Made by a program: the position numbers and the translations under genes. The notes beneath the pieces are model-generated. The model was not told the origin of the DNA, searched no databases, and was given only the letters and a program-made list of their open reading frames with translations. Positions 25,155 through 33,472 of a stretch of 64,000 bases of DNA are shown piece after piece (within the stretch, counting starts at the first letter, position 1; each line of letters starts with the position of its first letter). The DNA is from DATLGB01 sp963740765 (GTDB lineage Bacteria > Actinomycetota > Thermoleophilia > Solirubrobacterales > Solirubrobacteraceae). Where the stretch lies: the NCBI GenBank assembly GCA_963740765.1, contig CAVUFN010000016.1, forward strand, positions 124,001 to 188,000, written 5' to 3'.

Positions 25155-25320
25155 GGCGGGTGAGCCCGGCGGTGAGCAGGACGACGCCGACGGTCGCCAG
25201 CAGCGCCGGCGCGGCGTAGTCGAAGCGCAACGTCAGCGTGCCGGTCGTGTGGAGCAGCAGCAGGACGCCGAGCGCGGTGAGCGCGGCGCCCGCCACCACG
25301 GAGACGGGATCAACCTTCAC
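25147..25320 (-). CDS. Small two-helix membrane protein of the envelope-stress operon
   Basis: A 57-residue protein made almost entirely of two membrane helices (about 5-24 and 33-52) joined by a short loop, resembling the LiaF/DUF5668 transmembrane module. GTG start at 25318-25320 within the end of the PspC gene (11-nt overlap) and an 8-nt overlap with the kinase gene, so it is tightly coupled to both. Function is not known; an accessory or inhibitor of the kinase is plausible. Confidence 0.72.
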   Translation of the reverse strand: MKVDPVSVVAGAALTALGVLLLLHTTGTLTLRFDYAAPALLATVGVVLLTAGLTRRD

Positions 25321-26314
25321 AGCCCGTCCGGGCCCGCGGCCCGTAGCCGCTGTCGGTGGGGGTGCGGTTGACCTGCAGCTCGCCGACGCCGCCCCTGAGG
25401 TGGACGCGCACGACGGGCTGGCCTGCGGCGGCGATCCCGCCGCGCTCGGCGTCGACGTCGACGCCCTCGTTGACGCGGCCGAGCAGGTCGACCGCACCGA
25501 TCCCGGCGTGGCCGTCGGCCTGCACGCAGACGCCCCGCGGGACGGTCACCTGGACCCGGCCGACGCCGACGCGCGCCGTCACGTCGACCTGCTGGGCGCC
25601 GTCCGGCCGCAGGTCGCGGAGGTCGAGGCTCAGCTCACCGGCGCCGAGGCGGTAGACGGGACGCAGCTCGGACACGGAGGCCGGACGGTACTCCCGGTCC
25701 CCGACACCGCCCTCGAGCTTGAGGTCGGCGGCCTCGACGACGGTGGCGGGGAGGGCCAGCATCAGCGCGGGAAGCACGAGCCAGCGCGCGCCGCCCCGGA
25801 CCCCGCCGACGATCAGCGCCACGCCGGCCGCGATGACGCAGATGGCGACGACCGTGCCGGCCCCGAACGCCGCGGCCACGCCGGCGCCGATGCCGATCGC
25901 GACCGACCCGGCGATGGCCACGACGACCAGCGACGCCCGCACCAGGCGCGGATCGGCCTTGCCGCCGAACAGCCGCCAGACGAGGACGCCGATCGCGGCC
26001 GGGACGACCAGGACGAGCGCGCCGCCGCCGGCGAAGGGGAACGAGATCAACGCGACGATGGCGATCGTCGCGATCGCGACCTTCGACCTGGTGGGCAGCG
26101 GCGCGGAGCCCTCCTGCGCCGGCATCACGAACACGCCGACGGCGTAGACGGCGAGCCCGAGCCCGCCGACGAAGGCCAGCACCGCGAACGCGATGCGGAC
26201 GAGGGTGGCGTCGAGGCCGAAGTAGTCGGCAACACCGCCGGCGACACCGGCGATCCGGCGCTCACCGGCCGAGCGCTGCAGGCGGCGGGGGGAGGGAGAC
26301 TCGGGGGAGGTCAT
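25310..26314 (-). CDS. PspC-domain protein with LiaF-like C-terminus
   Basis: A 334-residue membrane protein. PspC domain at about 13-70 (SAGERRIAGVAGGVADYFGL), then a set of membrane helices up to about residue 195, then a soluble beta-rich C-terminal domain (LSLDLRDLRP, VDVTARVGVGRVQVTVP, GIGAVDLLGR) of the LiaF/YvqF type that lies outside the cytoplasm or at its surface. LiaF-type proteins restrain the cognate kinase until the envelope is damaged. First gene of the operon with the small membrane protein, the kinase and the regulator. ATG at 26314 chosen; one 9 nt upstream is also possible. Confidence 0.9.
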   Translation of the reverse strand: MTSPESPSPRRLQRSAGERRIAGVAGGVADYFGLDATLVRIAFAVLAFVGGLGLAVYAVGVFVMPAQEGSAPLPTRSKVAIATIAIVALISFPFAGGGALVLVVPAAIGVLVWRLFGGKADPRLVRASLVVVAIAGSVAIGIGAGVAAAFGAGTVVAICVIAAGVALIVGGVRGGARWLVLPALMLALPATVVEAADLKLEGGVGDREYRPASVSELRPVYRLGAGELSLDLRDLRPDGAQQVDVTARVGVGRVQVTVPRGVCVQADGHAGIGAVDLLGRVNEGVDVDAERGGIAAAGQPVVRVHLRGGVGELQVNRTPTDSGYGPRARTGCEG

Positions 26315-26406
26315 GGCACGCATGCTGCCGCGCCGGCCGTCCCCTGCCTATCGGGAATGCCCCTTAGGGACCCGCCCGTGTCGCCTACGGGTGGCTATAT
26401 CCACCG

Positions 26407-27477
26407 CTACGCGACACGCGCGCGGATGGTGGCGGCGATCTCGGGGTGGCCGCCGTGCTGGGCCCAGCCGGCGCAGTCGCCGTAGCCGTGACCGTCGAAG
26501 AGCGTGGGGTCGGCGCCCGCGTCGAGCAACAGCTCGACCGCCGCGGCCTGCCCCGACTGCGCGGCGATGTGCAGCGCCGTCACCGCCCGACCGTGAGAAG
26601 GACCACCGAACGACGACCGCCCATCGACCGCAGCGCCCCGCTCCAGCAGTTCCCTCATCGCTGCAGTGGCACCCGTCGCCCCCGCCCAGACCAGGGCGGT
26701 CCCGCGATACACGTCGGCTTCCAGCGCAGCACCAGCATCCAACAACGCACCCACCGCCCGATCCGACCGAGCCGCCCAGCACAACGCCTCGTCCAGCACC
26801 TCCTGCGGATCATCCGACGGTGCCCACTCCGGGAACCCCGAGTGCGGCCGGTAGAAGCCACGGTGACGGCCCGCCATAGCGGTCCCGATCACCTTCTCCA
26901 TCAGTGCCGCGTCCCCGACACCCGCCGCGACCCTGAGGTTGCGCGGCAGCGGTCCAGCCTCCAACAGCACCTCCGTCACCGCGCGGTTGCCCCAGAACAG
27001 CGCCGCCACCAGTGCCGTCCCACCGTCGCCGCGCGCGAACAGGGAGGCGTCCGCTCCCGCGTCGAGCAACAGCCGCGCGAACTCCGGCTGGTCCGAGTAG
27101 CCCGCCTGGTGCAGCGGCGTCCACCCGTGCGCATTGCCGTGCGACGGGTCCGCGCCCGCTTCGAGCAACAGCGTGACCGTGCGCTCGTCACCCGCCGCCG
27201 TCGCCATCCCGAGCAGGTCGTTGCCGTTCGTCCCCTCCTGCCGTGCGATCTCCGGGTGCGCCTCCAGCTCCGCGCGCAGCGCATCGACATCGTGCCCCTC
27301 CAAGGCCCGGTACGCCCGCGCGAACGGCTCGCGGTCGAGGTGAGCGACCCGCTCGACCAGCGCGTCCCAGCTTTCACACCCGTGCCGGGCGGCGACGGCC
27401 TGCCGGTCGACCCGGCCGTGCAGCCCACGCGCCCGGTCGTCGTAGTACTCGATCTCGGCGTGGAACGGCTGCCACAC
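26407..27477 (-). CDS. Ankyrin-repeat protein
   Basis: A 356-residue soluble ankyrin protein. At least five repeats are visible: GNDLLGMATAAGDERTVTLL, GWTPLHQAGYSDQPEFARLL, GTALVAALFWGNRAVTEVLL, GTALVWAGATGATAAMRELL and TALHIAAQSGQAAAVELL. The N-terminal 60 residues form a helical cap. Ankyrin repeats bind partner proteins; the partner is unknown. GTG start at 27475-27477. The gene stands between the LiaF operon and the RTX-like gene on the same strand, 15 nt after the latter. Confidence 0.88.
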   Translation of the reverse strand: MWQPFHAEIEYYDDRARGLHGRVDRQAVAARHGCESWDALVERVAHLDREPFARAYRALEGHDVDALRAELEAHPEIARQEGTNGNDLLGMATAAGDERTVTLLLEAGADPSHGNAHGWTPLHQAGYSDQPEFARLLLDAGADASLFARGDGGTALVAALFWGNRAVTEVLLEAGPLPRNLRVAAGVGDAALMEKVIGTAMAGRHRGFYRPHSGFPEWAPSDDPQEVLDEALCWAARSDRAVGALLDAGAALEADVYRGTALVWAGATGATAAMRELLERGAAVDGRSSFGGPSHGRAVTALHIAAQSGQAAAVELLLDAGADPTLFDGHGYGDCAGWAQHGGHPEIAATIRARVA

Positions 27478-27492
27478 CCTGCCGATGATGCC

Positions 27493-28146
27493 CTACTCGT
27501 TGGTGATCGGCCAGGGGAGCCTGTTGATGAACCACTTGGGCGCGGACTGGCCGGTCTTGTGGCGCTTCCACTCGCAGTGCTTGTACTTGTACCGCTTCAT
27601 CGGCCGCGGGAGGTAGACCGCGTCGCGGCCCGGGCCGCAGTCGATCGTGCCGTGGCCGTAGAGGGCGTGGATGACGTCGTTCCCGGCGCCGCCGACGATG
27701 TGGTTGCGGCCGTGGCTCGGGTAGATGAAGTCGGGCCCGTCGCCGCCCGTGAGGTGATCGGTCTGCTTGGAGGTCTGTTCCGTCGGCTTGTAGTCGCCCC
27801 ACAGGACGTCACCGTGCGGGCCGGCGAAGATCGAGTCGTTCCCGTGGCCGCCGAGCAGCCGGTTGTGGCCCGGCTCGTTCGTGACCACGTAGCCGCTCTC
27901 GCGCTCGACGAAGCGCGGCAGGCACGAGGACGAGGCCTTGTGCTCCGTGTCGCAGCTGTAGCTGGCGTCGCGGCCGCCGAACGGATCCATGCCGGGCCGC
28001 GCGTCGAGTGGCCGGCCGGAGTCGTTCTTGTTCATCAGCAGCATCCCCGGCGTACGCGGCGGCCAGCCGGTGTGATCGGCCAGGCCGAAGGAGGGCGCGC
28101 ACAGGCCGACGAAGGCGAGCAGGGTGAGGCGGAGGACCATCTTCAT
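27493..28146 (-). CDS. Secreted RTX-type calcium-binding protein
   Basis: A 217-residue exported protein. Signal peptide at about 1-20. The middle has degenerate GG-x-G-x-D nonapeptides that bind Ca2+ between turns of a beta-roll: LLGGHGNDSIFAG, LTGGDGPDFIYP, IVGGAGNDVIHA and IDCGPGRDAV. The N-terminal part contains a CDTEHKASSSC pair of cysteines, probably a disulfide. No catalytic domain is visible, so it may be structural or adhesive. ATG at 28146 gives the best signal peptide; ATG at 28158 would add four residues. Larger frames upstream run antisense-like through glgB. Confidence 0.8.
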   Translation of the reverse strand: MKMVLRLTLLAFVGLCAPSFGLADHTGWPPRTPGMLLMNKNDSGRPLDARPGMDPFGGRDASYSCDTEHKASSSCLPRFVERESGYVVTNEPGHNRLLGGHGNDSIFAGPHGDVLWGDYKPTEQTSKQTDHLTGGDGPDFIYPSHGRNHIVGGAGNDVIHALYGHGTIDCGPGRDAVYLPRPMKRYKYKHCEWKRHKTGQSAPKWFINRLPWPITNE

Positions 28147-28232
28147 CACGGCGTGCATCGGCGTCGTTGTCAGGCCTGTCAAGCCCGCGACGCGTGCATG
28201 GGTCACTCGGCCAGGCCGCTGTGTCAGTGCGC

Positions 28233-30404
28233 TTACGCGTCGGACGGCACGAGCCAGAGCCCGCCGAGCGGCGGCAGGGTGAGCTCGGCGGAGAACGGCT
28301 GACCGCCCCAGGGGATCGGCTCGGCGATCACGCCGCCGTAGTTGCCGGTGTCCGATCCGCCGTAGTGCGTCGAGTCGGTGTTGACGGCCTCGATCCAGCG
28401 GCCTGCGCGGGGCAGCCCGACGCGGTACCCGTGGTGCGGCACCGGCGTCAGGTTGAGCACGGTGGCGACGACGTCGGTGAAGTCCCTCGAGGTGCGCGCG
28501 TACGCGACGACGGAGCGCTCCGCGTCGTTGGGCTCGAGCCAGTAGAAGCCCTCGCCCTCGAAGTCGTTGTCCCACAGCGCCGGCCGCTCGCGGTAGACGC
28601 GGTTGAGGTCGCGGACGAGCTTCTGCAGGCCGGAGTTGAGCGGCTGCTCGACCAGGTGCCAGTCGAGCGACCGCTCGTGGCTCCACTCCTGCTCCTGGCC
28701 GAATTCCTGGCCCATGAACAGCAGCTTCTTGCCGGGGTGTGACCACATGTAGGCGTACAGCGCGCGCAGGTTGGCGTGCTTCTGCCAGTGGTCGCCGGGC
28801 ATCTTCGTGTAGAGCGACCCCTTGCCGTGGACGACCTCGTCGTGCGACAGCGGCAGGATGAAGTTCTCCGTGAAGGCGTAGACCAGCGAGAACGTCAGCG
28901 CGTGGTGGTGCCAGCGGCGGTACAGCGGGTCCTGCTGGAAGTAGTCCAGCGTGTCGTGCATCCAGCCCATGTTCCACTTGAAGCCGAAACCGAGACCGCC
29001 CAGGTACGTCGGGCGGGACACGCCCGGCCACGCCGTGGACTCCTCGGCCGCCGAGATCGAGCCGTCGCCCCGGGCGTACAGGGACTCGTTGAGCTGCTTG
29101 AGGAAGCCGACCGCCTCGAGGTCCTCGTTGCCGCCGTGCTCGTTGGGCACCCACTCGCCGGCCTCGCGGGAGTAGTCGAGGTAGAGCATCGAGGCGACGG
29201 CGTCCACGCGCAGGCCGTCAGCGTGGTACTCGTCGAGCCAGAACAGGCCGCTGGAGACGAGGAAGTTGCGGACCTCGTTGCGGCCGAGGTTGAACTCGAG
29301 CGTCCCCCACTCCGGGTGCTCGCCGCGGCGCGGGTCCTCGTGCTCGTAGAGCGCCGTGCCGTCGAAGCGCGCCAGCGCCCAGTCGTCCTTGGGGAAGTGC
29401 GCCGGGACCCAGTCGAGGATCACGCCGACGCCGTTCTGGTGCAGGCGGTCGACGAAGACCTTGAACTCGTCGGGCGTCCCGTAGCGCGGGGTCGGGGCGA
29501 AGTGCGAGGTGACCTGGTAGCCCCACGACCCCTCGAACGGGTGCGCCATCACCGGCAGCAGCTCGACGTGGGTGAAGTTCATGTCGGCGACGTAGGCGCT
29601 GAGCTGGTCGGCGAGCTCGATGTAGGACAGCTGCTCGTTGTCGAGCGTCCGCTTCCACGACCCCAGGTGGACCTCGTAGATGGACATCGGTTGCGCGAGC
29701 TGGTCGGTCGCCTCGCGCTTGGTCATCCACTTGCGGTCACCCCAGTCGTGGTCGGAGGCGTGCACCACCGATGAGGTCTCGGGCGGGTGCTCCGCCGCGC
29801 GGGCGTACGGGTCGGCCTTCAGGCGCAGCTCGCCGGACTGCGTGCGGATCTCGAACTTGTAGGTCTCGCCCGCCCCGGCGCCCGGGACGAACAGCTCCCA
29901 GATCCCCGACGAGCCGAGCGCGCGCATCGGGTGCAGCCGCCCGTCCCACGAGTTGAAGTCCCCCACCACGGCGACGTTCGCCGCCGCGGGCGCCCACACG
30001 GCGAAGCTCGTCCCGGCGACGCCGTCGATCGTGCGCACGTGCGCGCCGAGCTTCTCGTAGAGCTCCTCGTGGCGGCCCTCGCCGGCCAGGTACACGTCGA
30101 GCTCGCTCAGCGTGGGCAGGAACGCGTAGGGATCGCGCAGCGTGAAGGTGTTGCCATCGGGATAGGCGACCTCGAGCTCGTAGTCCAGGGGCAGCTCGGC
30201 GCCGGCGACCATCGCCTCGAAGACGCCCGCGGAATGGACCTGCTCGGCGGCCGTGTCGACGGGCGGGCGGGCCATCGTCCGGACCGTGACGCGCTCGGCG
30301 GAGGGCCGGAACGCACGCACGACCACCCCGCCGTCAGCGGGGTGCGCGCCGAGCACGGCGTGCGGGTCGGCCGTGCGGCCGTTGACCAGAGCCTCGAAGT
30401 CCAT
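28233..30404 (-). CDS. glgB: 1,4-alpha-glucan branching enzyme GlgB
   Basis: A 723-residue GH13_9 enzyme that makes alpha-1,6 branches in glycogen-like glucan. Domains: N-terminal CBM48-like N1 (about 1-95), second CBM48 (about 110-200, TSFAVWAPAAANVAVVGDFN), catalytic barrel with YEVHLGSWKR, VILDWVPAHFP, nucleophile in DGLRVDAVASMLY, acid/base in AAEESTAWPG and LPLSHDEVVHGKGS, then the C-terminal beta domain. This is the last enzyme of the GlgE pathway. ATG at 30404, 8 nt after a TAAAGC -10 box. Divergent from the REC gene across 81 nt. Confidence 0.96.
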   Translation of the reverse strand: MDFEALVNGRTADPHAVLGAHPADGGVVVRAFRPSAERVTVRTMARPPVDTAAEQVHSAGVFEAMVAGAELPLDYELEVAYPDGNTFTLRDPYAFLPTLSELDVYLAGEGRHEELYEKLGAHVRTIDGVAGTSFAVWAPAAANVAVVGDFNSWDGRLHPMRALGSSGIWELFVPGAGAGETYKFEIRTQSGELRLKADPYARAAEHPPETSSVVHASDHDWGDRKWMTKREATDQLAQPMSIYEVHLGSWKRTLDNEQLSYIELADQLSAYVADMNFTHVELLPVMAHPFEGSWGYQVTSHFAPTPRYGTPDEFKVFVDRLHQNGVGVILDWVPAHFPKDDWALARFDGTALYEHEDPRRGEHPEWGTLEFNLGRNEVRNFLVSSGLFWLDEYHADGLRVDAVASMLYLDYSREAGEWVPNEHGGNEDLEAVGFLKQLNESLYARGDGSISAAEESTAWPGVSRPTYLGGLGFGFKWNMGWMHDTLDYFQQDPLYRRWHHHALTFSLVYAFTENFILPLSHDEVVHGKGSLYTKMPGDHWQKHANLRALYAYMWSHPGKKLLFMGQEFGQEQEWSHERSLDWHLVEQPLNSGLQKLVRDLNRVYRERPALWDNDFEGEGFYWLEPNDAERSVVAYARTSRDFTDVVATVLNLTPVPHHGYRVGLPRAGRWIEAVNTDSTHYGGSDTGNYGGVIAEPIPWGGQPFSAELTLPPLGGLWLVPSDA

Positions 30405-30485
30405 CCGTGTCAGCTTTACCGGATGGGGGCCGGTGAAACGTGCGGCCGCCTCAAGCACACGGCCGGTAGTGTCGATCTTCAAGCC

Positions 30486-31271
30486 ATGCGCGGGAAAATC
30501 CTCACGGTCGAGGACGACGCGGCGATCCGGATGCTGATCGTCTCCGTGCTCGAGGCCGACGGCCACGAGCTGTTCGAGGCGGCCGACGGACTGCAGGCGC
30601 TGCCCGTCGCCAGGGAGTGCCGGCCCGACGTCGTCCTGCTCGACATCGGGCTGCCCGGCCAGGACGGCTTCGCGGTCCTGGACGAGCTCAAGGCCGACGC
30701 GGAGCTGCGCGAGGTCCCCGTCCTGATGGTCACCGCGTGGGCGGATCCCGAGCTGGTCGGCCGCGCGCTGGACCGCGGCGCCGCGGGCTACATCCGCAAG
30801 CCGTTCGACATCGAGGACCTGGGCTCGCAGGTCGGCCAGGCGCTGTCGGGCGACATCCGCGGCCAGGCCGCCCGGCAGCGCCTCGCCGACGAGATCGACA
30901 CGCTCGTCGCCGACGAGCAGGACTTCGCCGTCGTCGTCGCCACCGTCGACGCCGACGCCGAGGACGCCCTCGTCGCCGCCGGGCACCGCTTCGGCGAGCG
31001 GCTCCGGGGCGACACCGTCGGCGGTCGCTGGAGCGACGACACCTTCGTCTTCGTCGCCCCCGGCGCCGGCCTGCACGCCGCGGGCGAGCTCGCCGAGGAG
31101 CTGCTGCACTCGCTCGCCGAGCGGCCGCTCAGCACCGTGCGCGCGGGGCGGCTCACGGCGTCCTTCGGCGTCGCCGAGGCCAAGCGCGGCGAGCCGGGCA
31201 CGGACCTCCTCGGCCGCGCCTCCGAAGCGTTGCGCACCGCGGGCACCAACGCCGTCCGCCTCGCGGTCTAG
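30486..31271 (+). CDS. Response regulator with degenerate GGDEF-like output domain
   Basis: A 261-residue protein. Receiver domain at 1-120 with D10-D11, phosphoacceptor D53 in VVLLDIGLPG and K near 104 in YIRKPFD. The C-terminal part (about 150-260) has GGDEF-domain geometry (DTVGGRWSDDTFVFVAPG, LTASFGVAEAK, ASEALRTAGTNAV), but SDDTF replaces GGDEF, so c-di-GMP synthesis is unlikely; it may bind nucleotide or protein instead. It stands alone, divergent from glgB; its last 4 nt overlap the convergent permease stop. Confidence 0.85.
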   Translation: MRGKILTVEDDAAIRMLIVSVLEADGHELFEAADGLQALPVARECRPDVVLLDIGLPGQDGFAVLDELKADAELREVPVLMVTAWADPELVGRALDRGAAGYIRKPFDIEDLGSQVGQALSGDIRGQAARQRLADEIDTLVADEQDFAVVVATVDADAEDALVAAGHRFGERLRGDTVGGRWSDDTFVFVAPGAGLHAAGELAEELLHSLAERPLSTVRAGRLTASFGVAEAKRGEPGTDLLGRASEALRTAGTNAVRLAV

Positions 31272-32158
31272 GTCCGCACGCGCGGGTCGACCCGCGCGAG
31301 CACGAGGTCGCCGATGAGGTTGCCGGCGACCACGTAGATCACGGTCACCGTGACCAGCCCCTGGATGGCGATGAAGTCGACGTTCTGGATCGAGTCCTGC
31401 GCCAGCCGGAACGAGCCGGGCAGGTTGAACATCCGCTCCACGATCGCCGCGTTGAGGATCATCACGTTCATGCTCGCCCCCGCGTACGCGCTCACGCTCG
31501 CGTAGGCGAACGGCAGCGCGTGGCGACGCAGCGCGCGCTCGTCCGTGACGCCCTTGGCGCGGGCGGTGCGGACGGGGTCGTCGTCCAGCGCCTCCGTCGT
31601 CGCCGACGTCGTCAGTCGCAGGACCGCGCCCGCGACGGGCAGCGCGATCGCCAGCCACGGCAGCCACAGCCCGTGCAGCCAGGCGAGCGGATCCTCGGCG
31701 AGCGGCCGGTACACCCCGGCGTCGGTGACGAACGGCAGCTGGAACTTCCCGCCGCCCGAGCCGAAGTAGACGACGACCACGGCCGCCGTCGTGTAGACCG
31801 GCGCCGCGAGCGCCAAGGCGCCCAGGCCGCGCACGGCGGCCGCGCGCCTGGAGCCGGGGCGCTTGGCGATCTGGGCACCGGCCAGCAGCCCGAACCCCAC
31901 GCCGACGGCGAATCCGCCCAGCAGCAGGGCGACGTCGACGGGGACGCCCTCGCTGAGGACGTCGGAGACCTCCCGGGCACCGAACTGGTTGAGCCGGCCG
32001 AAGTCACCGTGCAGGAAGACGGCGTCGAGATAGTCGCGCAGCTGCGGGACGACCGGGCCACCGATGTAGATCGCGGTGAAGTACGCGAACGACAGCGACG
32101 GCACCAGCACCACCAGCACCGCAGCGCCGAACAACCGCCGCACCACGTACCAACCCAT
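31268..32158 (-). CDS. ABC transporter permease, DppB/OppB-like
   Basis: A 296-residue inner-membrane permease with the BPD_transp_1 fold. The start MGWYVVRRLFGAAVLVVLV is typical of the DppB group, six or so helices follow, and the coupling loop is in RTARAKGVTDERALRRHALP near 204-223. No ATPase, second permease or binding protein is adjacent. It lies 33 nt after the maltokinase gene on the same strand, so it may be co-transcribed with glgE-treS-mak, but a link to sugars is not supported by the sequence: this family normally moves peptides or nickel. Confidence 0.86.
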   Translation of the reverse strand: MGWYVVRRLFGAAVLVVLVPSLSFAYFTAIYIGGPVVPQLRDYLDAVFLHGDFGRLNQFGAREVSDVLSEGVPVDVALLLGGFAVGVGFGLLAGAQIAKRPGSRRAAAVRGLGALALAAPVYTTAAVVVVYFGSGGGKFQLPFVTDAGVYRPLAEDPLAWLHGLWLPWLAIALPVAGAVLRLTTSATTEALDDDPVRTARAKGVTDERALRRHALPFAYASVSAYAGASMNVMILNAAIVERMFNLPGSFRLAQDSIQNVDFIAIQGLVTVTVIYVVAGNLIGDLVLARVDPRVRT

Positions 32159-32191
32159 GCCTGAGGGATGCCCTCCGGCCGCGAGCCGTGT

Positions 32192-33472
32192 CTACTCGAT
32201 GGGCTCGTCGAGCAGGCGGGCGATCGCCGCGACCGGGATCGGGACCCAGTCGGGGCGGTTGTTGAGCTCGTAGCGCAGCTCGTAGATCGCCTTCTCCAGC
32301 TCGTGGATCGAGAGCAGCTTGGAGATGGCGGCCTCGCCAGCGGGCATCAGGGCCGGCTCGATGGTGGCGAAGTAGCCCGACAGGAACGACGAGCGCGCCT
32401 CGGCCTCCCAGTTCTCGGGCAGCTCGGCGGCCGACGCGGCGTAGGCGAACGAGCGCAGCATGCCGGCGGTGTCGCGCAGCGGGGAGCGCTTGCGGCGGCG
32501 CTCGGGCAGCGAGCGGGCGGGCTCGCCCTCGAAGTCGAGGATGATCCAGCCGTCGGAGGCGAGCAGGGTCTGGCCGAGGTGGTAGTCGCCGTGGTGGCGG
32601 ATCAGGCGCCCGCCGGCGCTCTGGTGGGAGAGCATCCGCAGCCGCTCGCGCAGCTCCTGGCCGCGGCCCAGGATCGGCCGCGTCGCCTCGTTGTCGTCGC
32701 GCAGGTCCAGGAAGGCGCGCTCGATCTCCTCGTCGATCGTCGCCGTCAGCAGGCCCAGCGCCTCGTCGCCCGGCTCCTCGGGAGCGAAGTCCGGGTCGCT
32801 CATGTCCGAGGCGAGGACGGAGTGCAGCCGGCCGGTGACCTCGCCGAGCTCGTGGGCGCGCTCGAGGAACACGGCCGGCTCCGAGAGCGCGAACTCCCAG
32901 CCGTCGCGCCCGTCGGCGACGAAGCGCTGCAGGACCCCGAGGGTCGCCTCCATGCGCTCGCCGGCCAGCTCGTACCAGCCCGCCAGCGCGGCGATGTTCT
33001 CGAAGCCGTGCGACTGCAGGAAGCGCAGCATCTCCAGCTCGGGGTTGTCCCCCGGCAGCAGGCGCCGGAAGACCTTCAGCGCGAGGGCGTCGTCGACGAC
33101 GATCGTCGAGTTTGACTGTTCTGCGCCCATCGCCCGGATCGGCGCGTCGGGGCTCGGTGCGGGCAGCGCGCCCGTCCAGTGGAAGTGCACCGCGTCCCGG
33201 CTCGCCCCCTCCGCCATCAGCTTGACGAGCGGCGCGGCGCGCGAGGGCTCGGTCAGCGCGTCGAGGTCGTCCCCCTCCACCAGCAGCTGGTAGAGGTCGT
33301 GGACGCCCGAGTTCAGGCGCGCCTCGGCCAGGGCCAGCGACAGCCCGTCGGCCAGCGGCACGACGTCGAGCACGCCGAAGTGCGCCATGTCGGCGGCCTT
33401 GGCCCCGAACCAGCGCTGGTCGCGCATCCAGGTGCCGAGCACGTCGGAGTCGACGGTCGTCAGATCAACCAC
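32192..33472 (-). CDS. mak: Maltokinase Mak/Pep2
   Basis: A 426-residue kinase that phosphorylates maltose, made by TreS, to maltose 1-phosphate for GlgE. N-terminal cap (QRWFGAK near 19-25), then an aminoglycoside-phosphotransferase-like fold: the nucleotide lobe around STIVVDDALALKVFRRL, the catalytic loop HHGDYHLGQTLL and the metal site ILDFEGEP. GTG start at 33470-33472, overlapping the treS stop by 8 nt. In many actinobacteria treS and mak are adjacent or fused; here they are separate but coupled. Confidence 0.94.
   Translation of the reverse strand: MVDLTTVDSDVLGTWMRDQRWFGAKAADMAHFGVLDVVPLADGLSLALAEARLNSGVHDLYQLLVEGDDLDALTEPSRAAPLVKLMAEGASRDAVHFHWTGALPAPSPDAPIRAMGAEQSNSTIVVDDALALKVFRRLLPGDNPELEMLRFLQSHGFENIAALAGWYELAGERMEATLGVLQRFVADGRDGWEFALSEPAVFLERAHELGEVTGRLHSVLASDMSDPDFAPEEPGDEALGLLTATIDEEIERAFLDLRDDNEATRPILGRGQELRERLRMLSHQSAGGRLIRHHGDYHLGQTLLASDGWIILDFEGEPARSLPERRRKRSPLRDTAGMLRSFAYAASAAELPENWEAEARSSFLSGYFATIEPALMPAGEAAISKLLSIHELEKAIYELRYELNNRPDWVPIPVAAIARLLDEPIE

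Noticed and set aside
28233..31667. An 1144-codon minus frame extending glgB upstream
   Set aside because: The extension beyond 30404 is antisense to the REC gene and has low-complexity Arg/Ala sequence; the GlgB N-terminus is complete at 30404.
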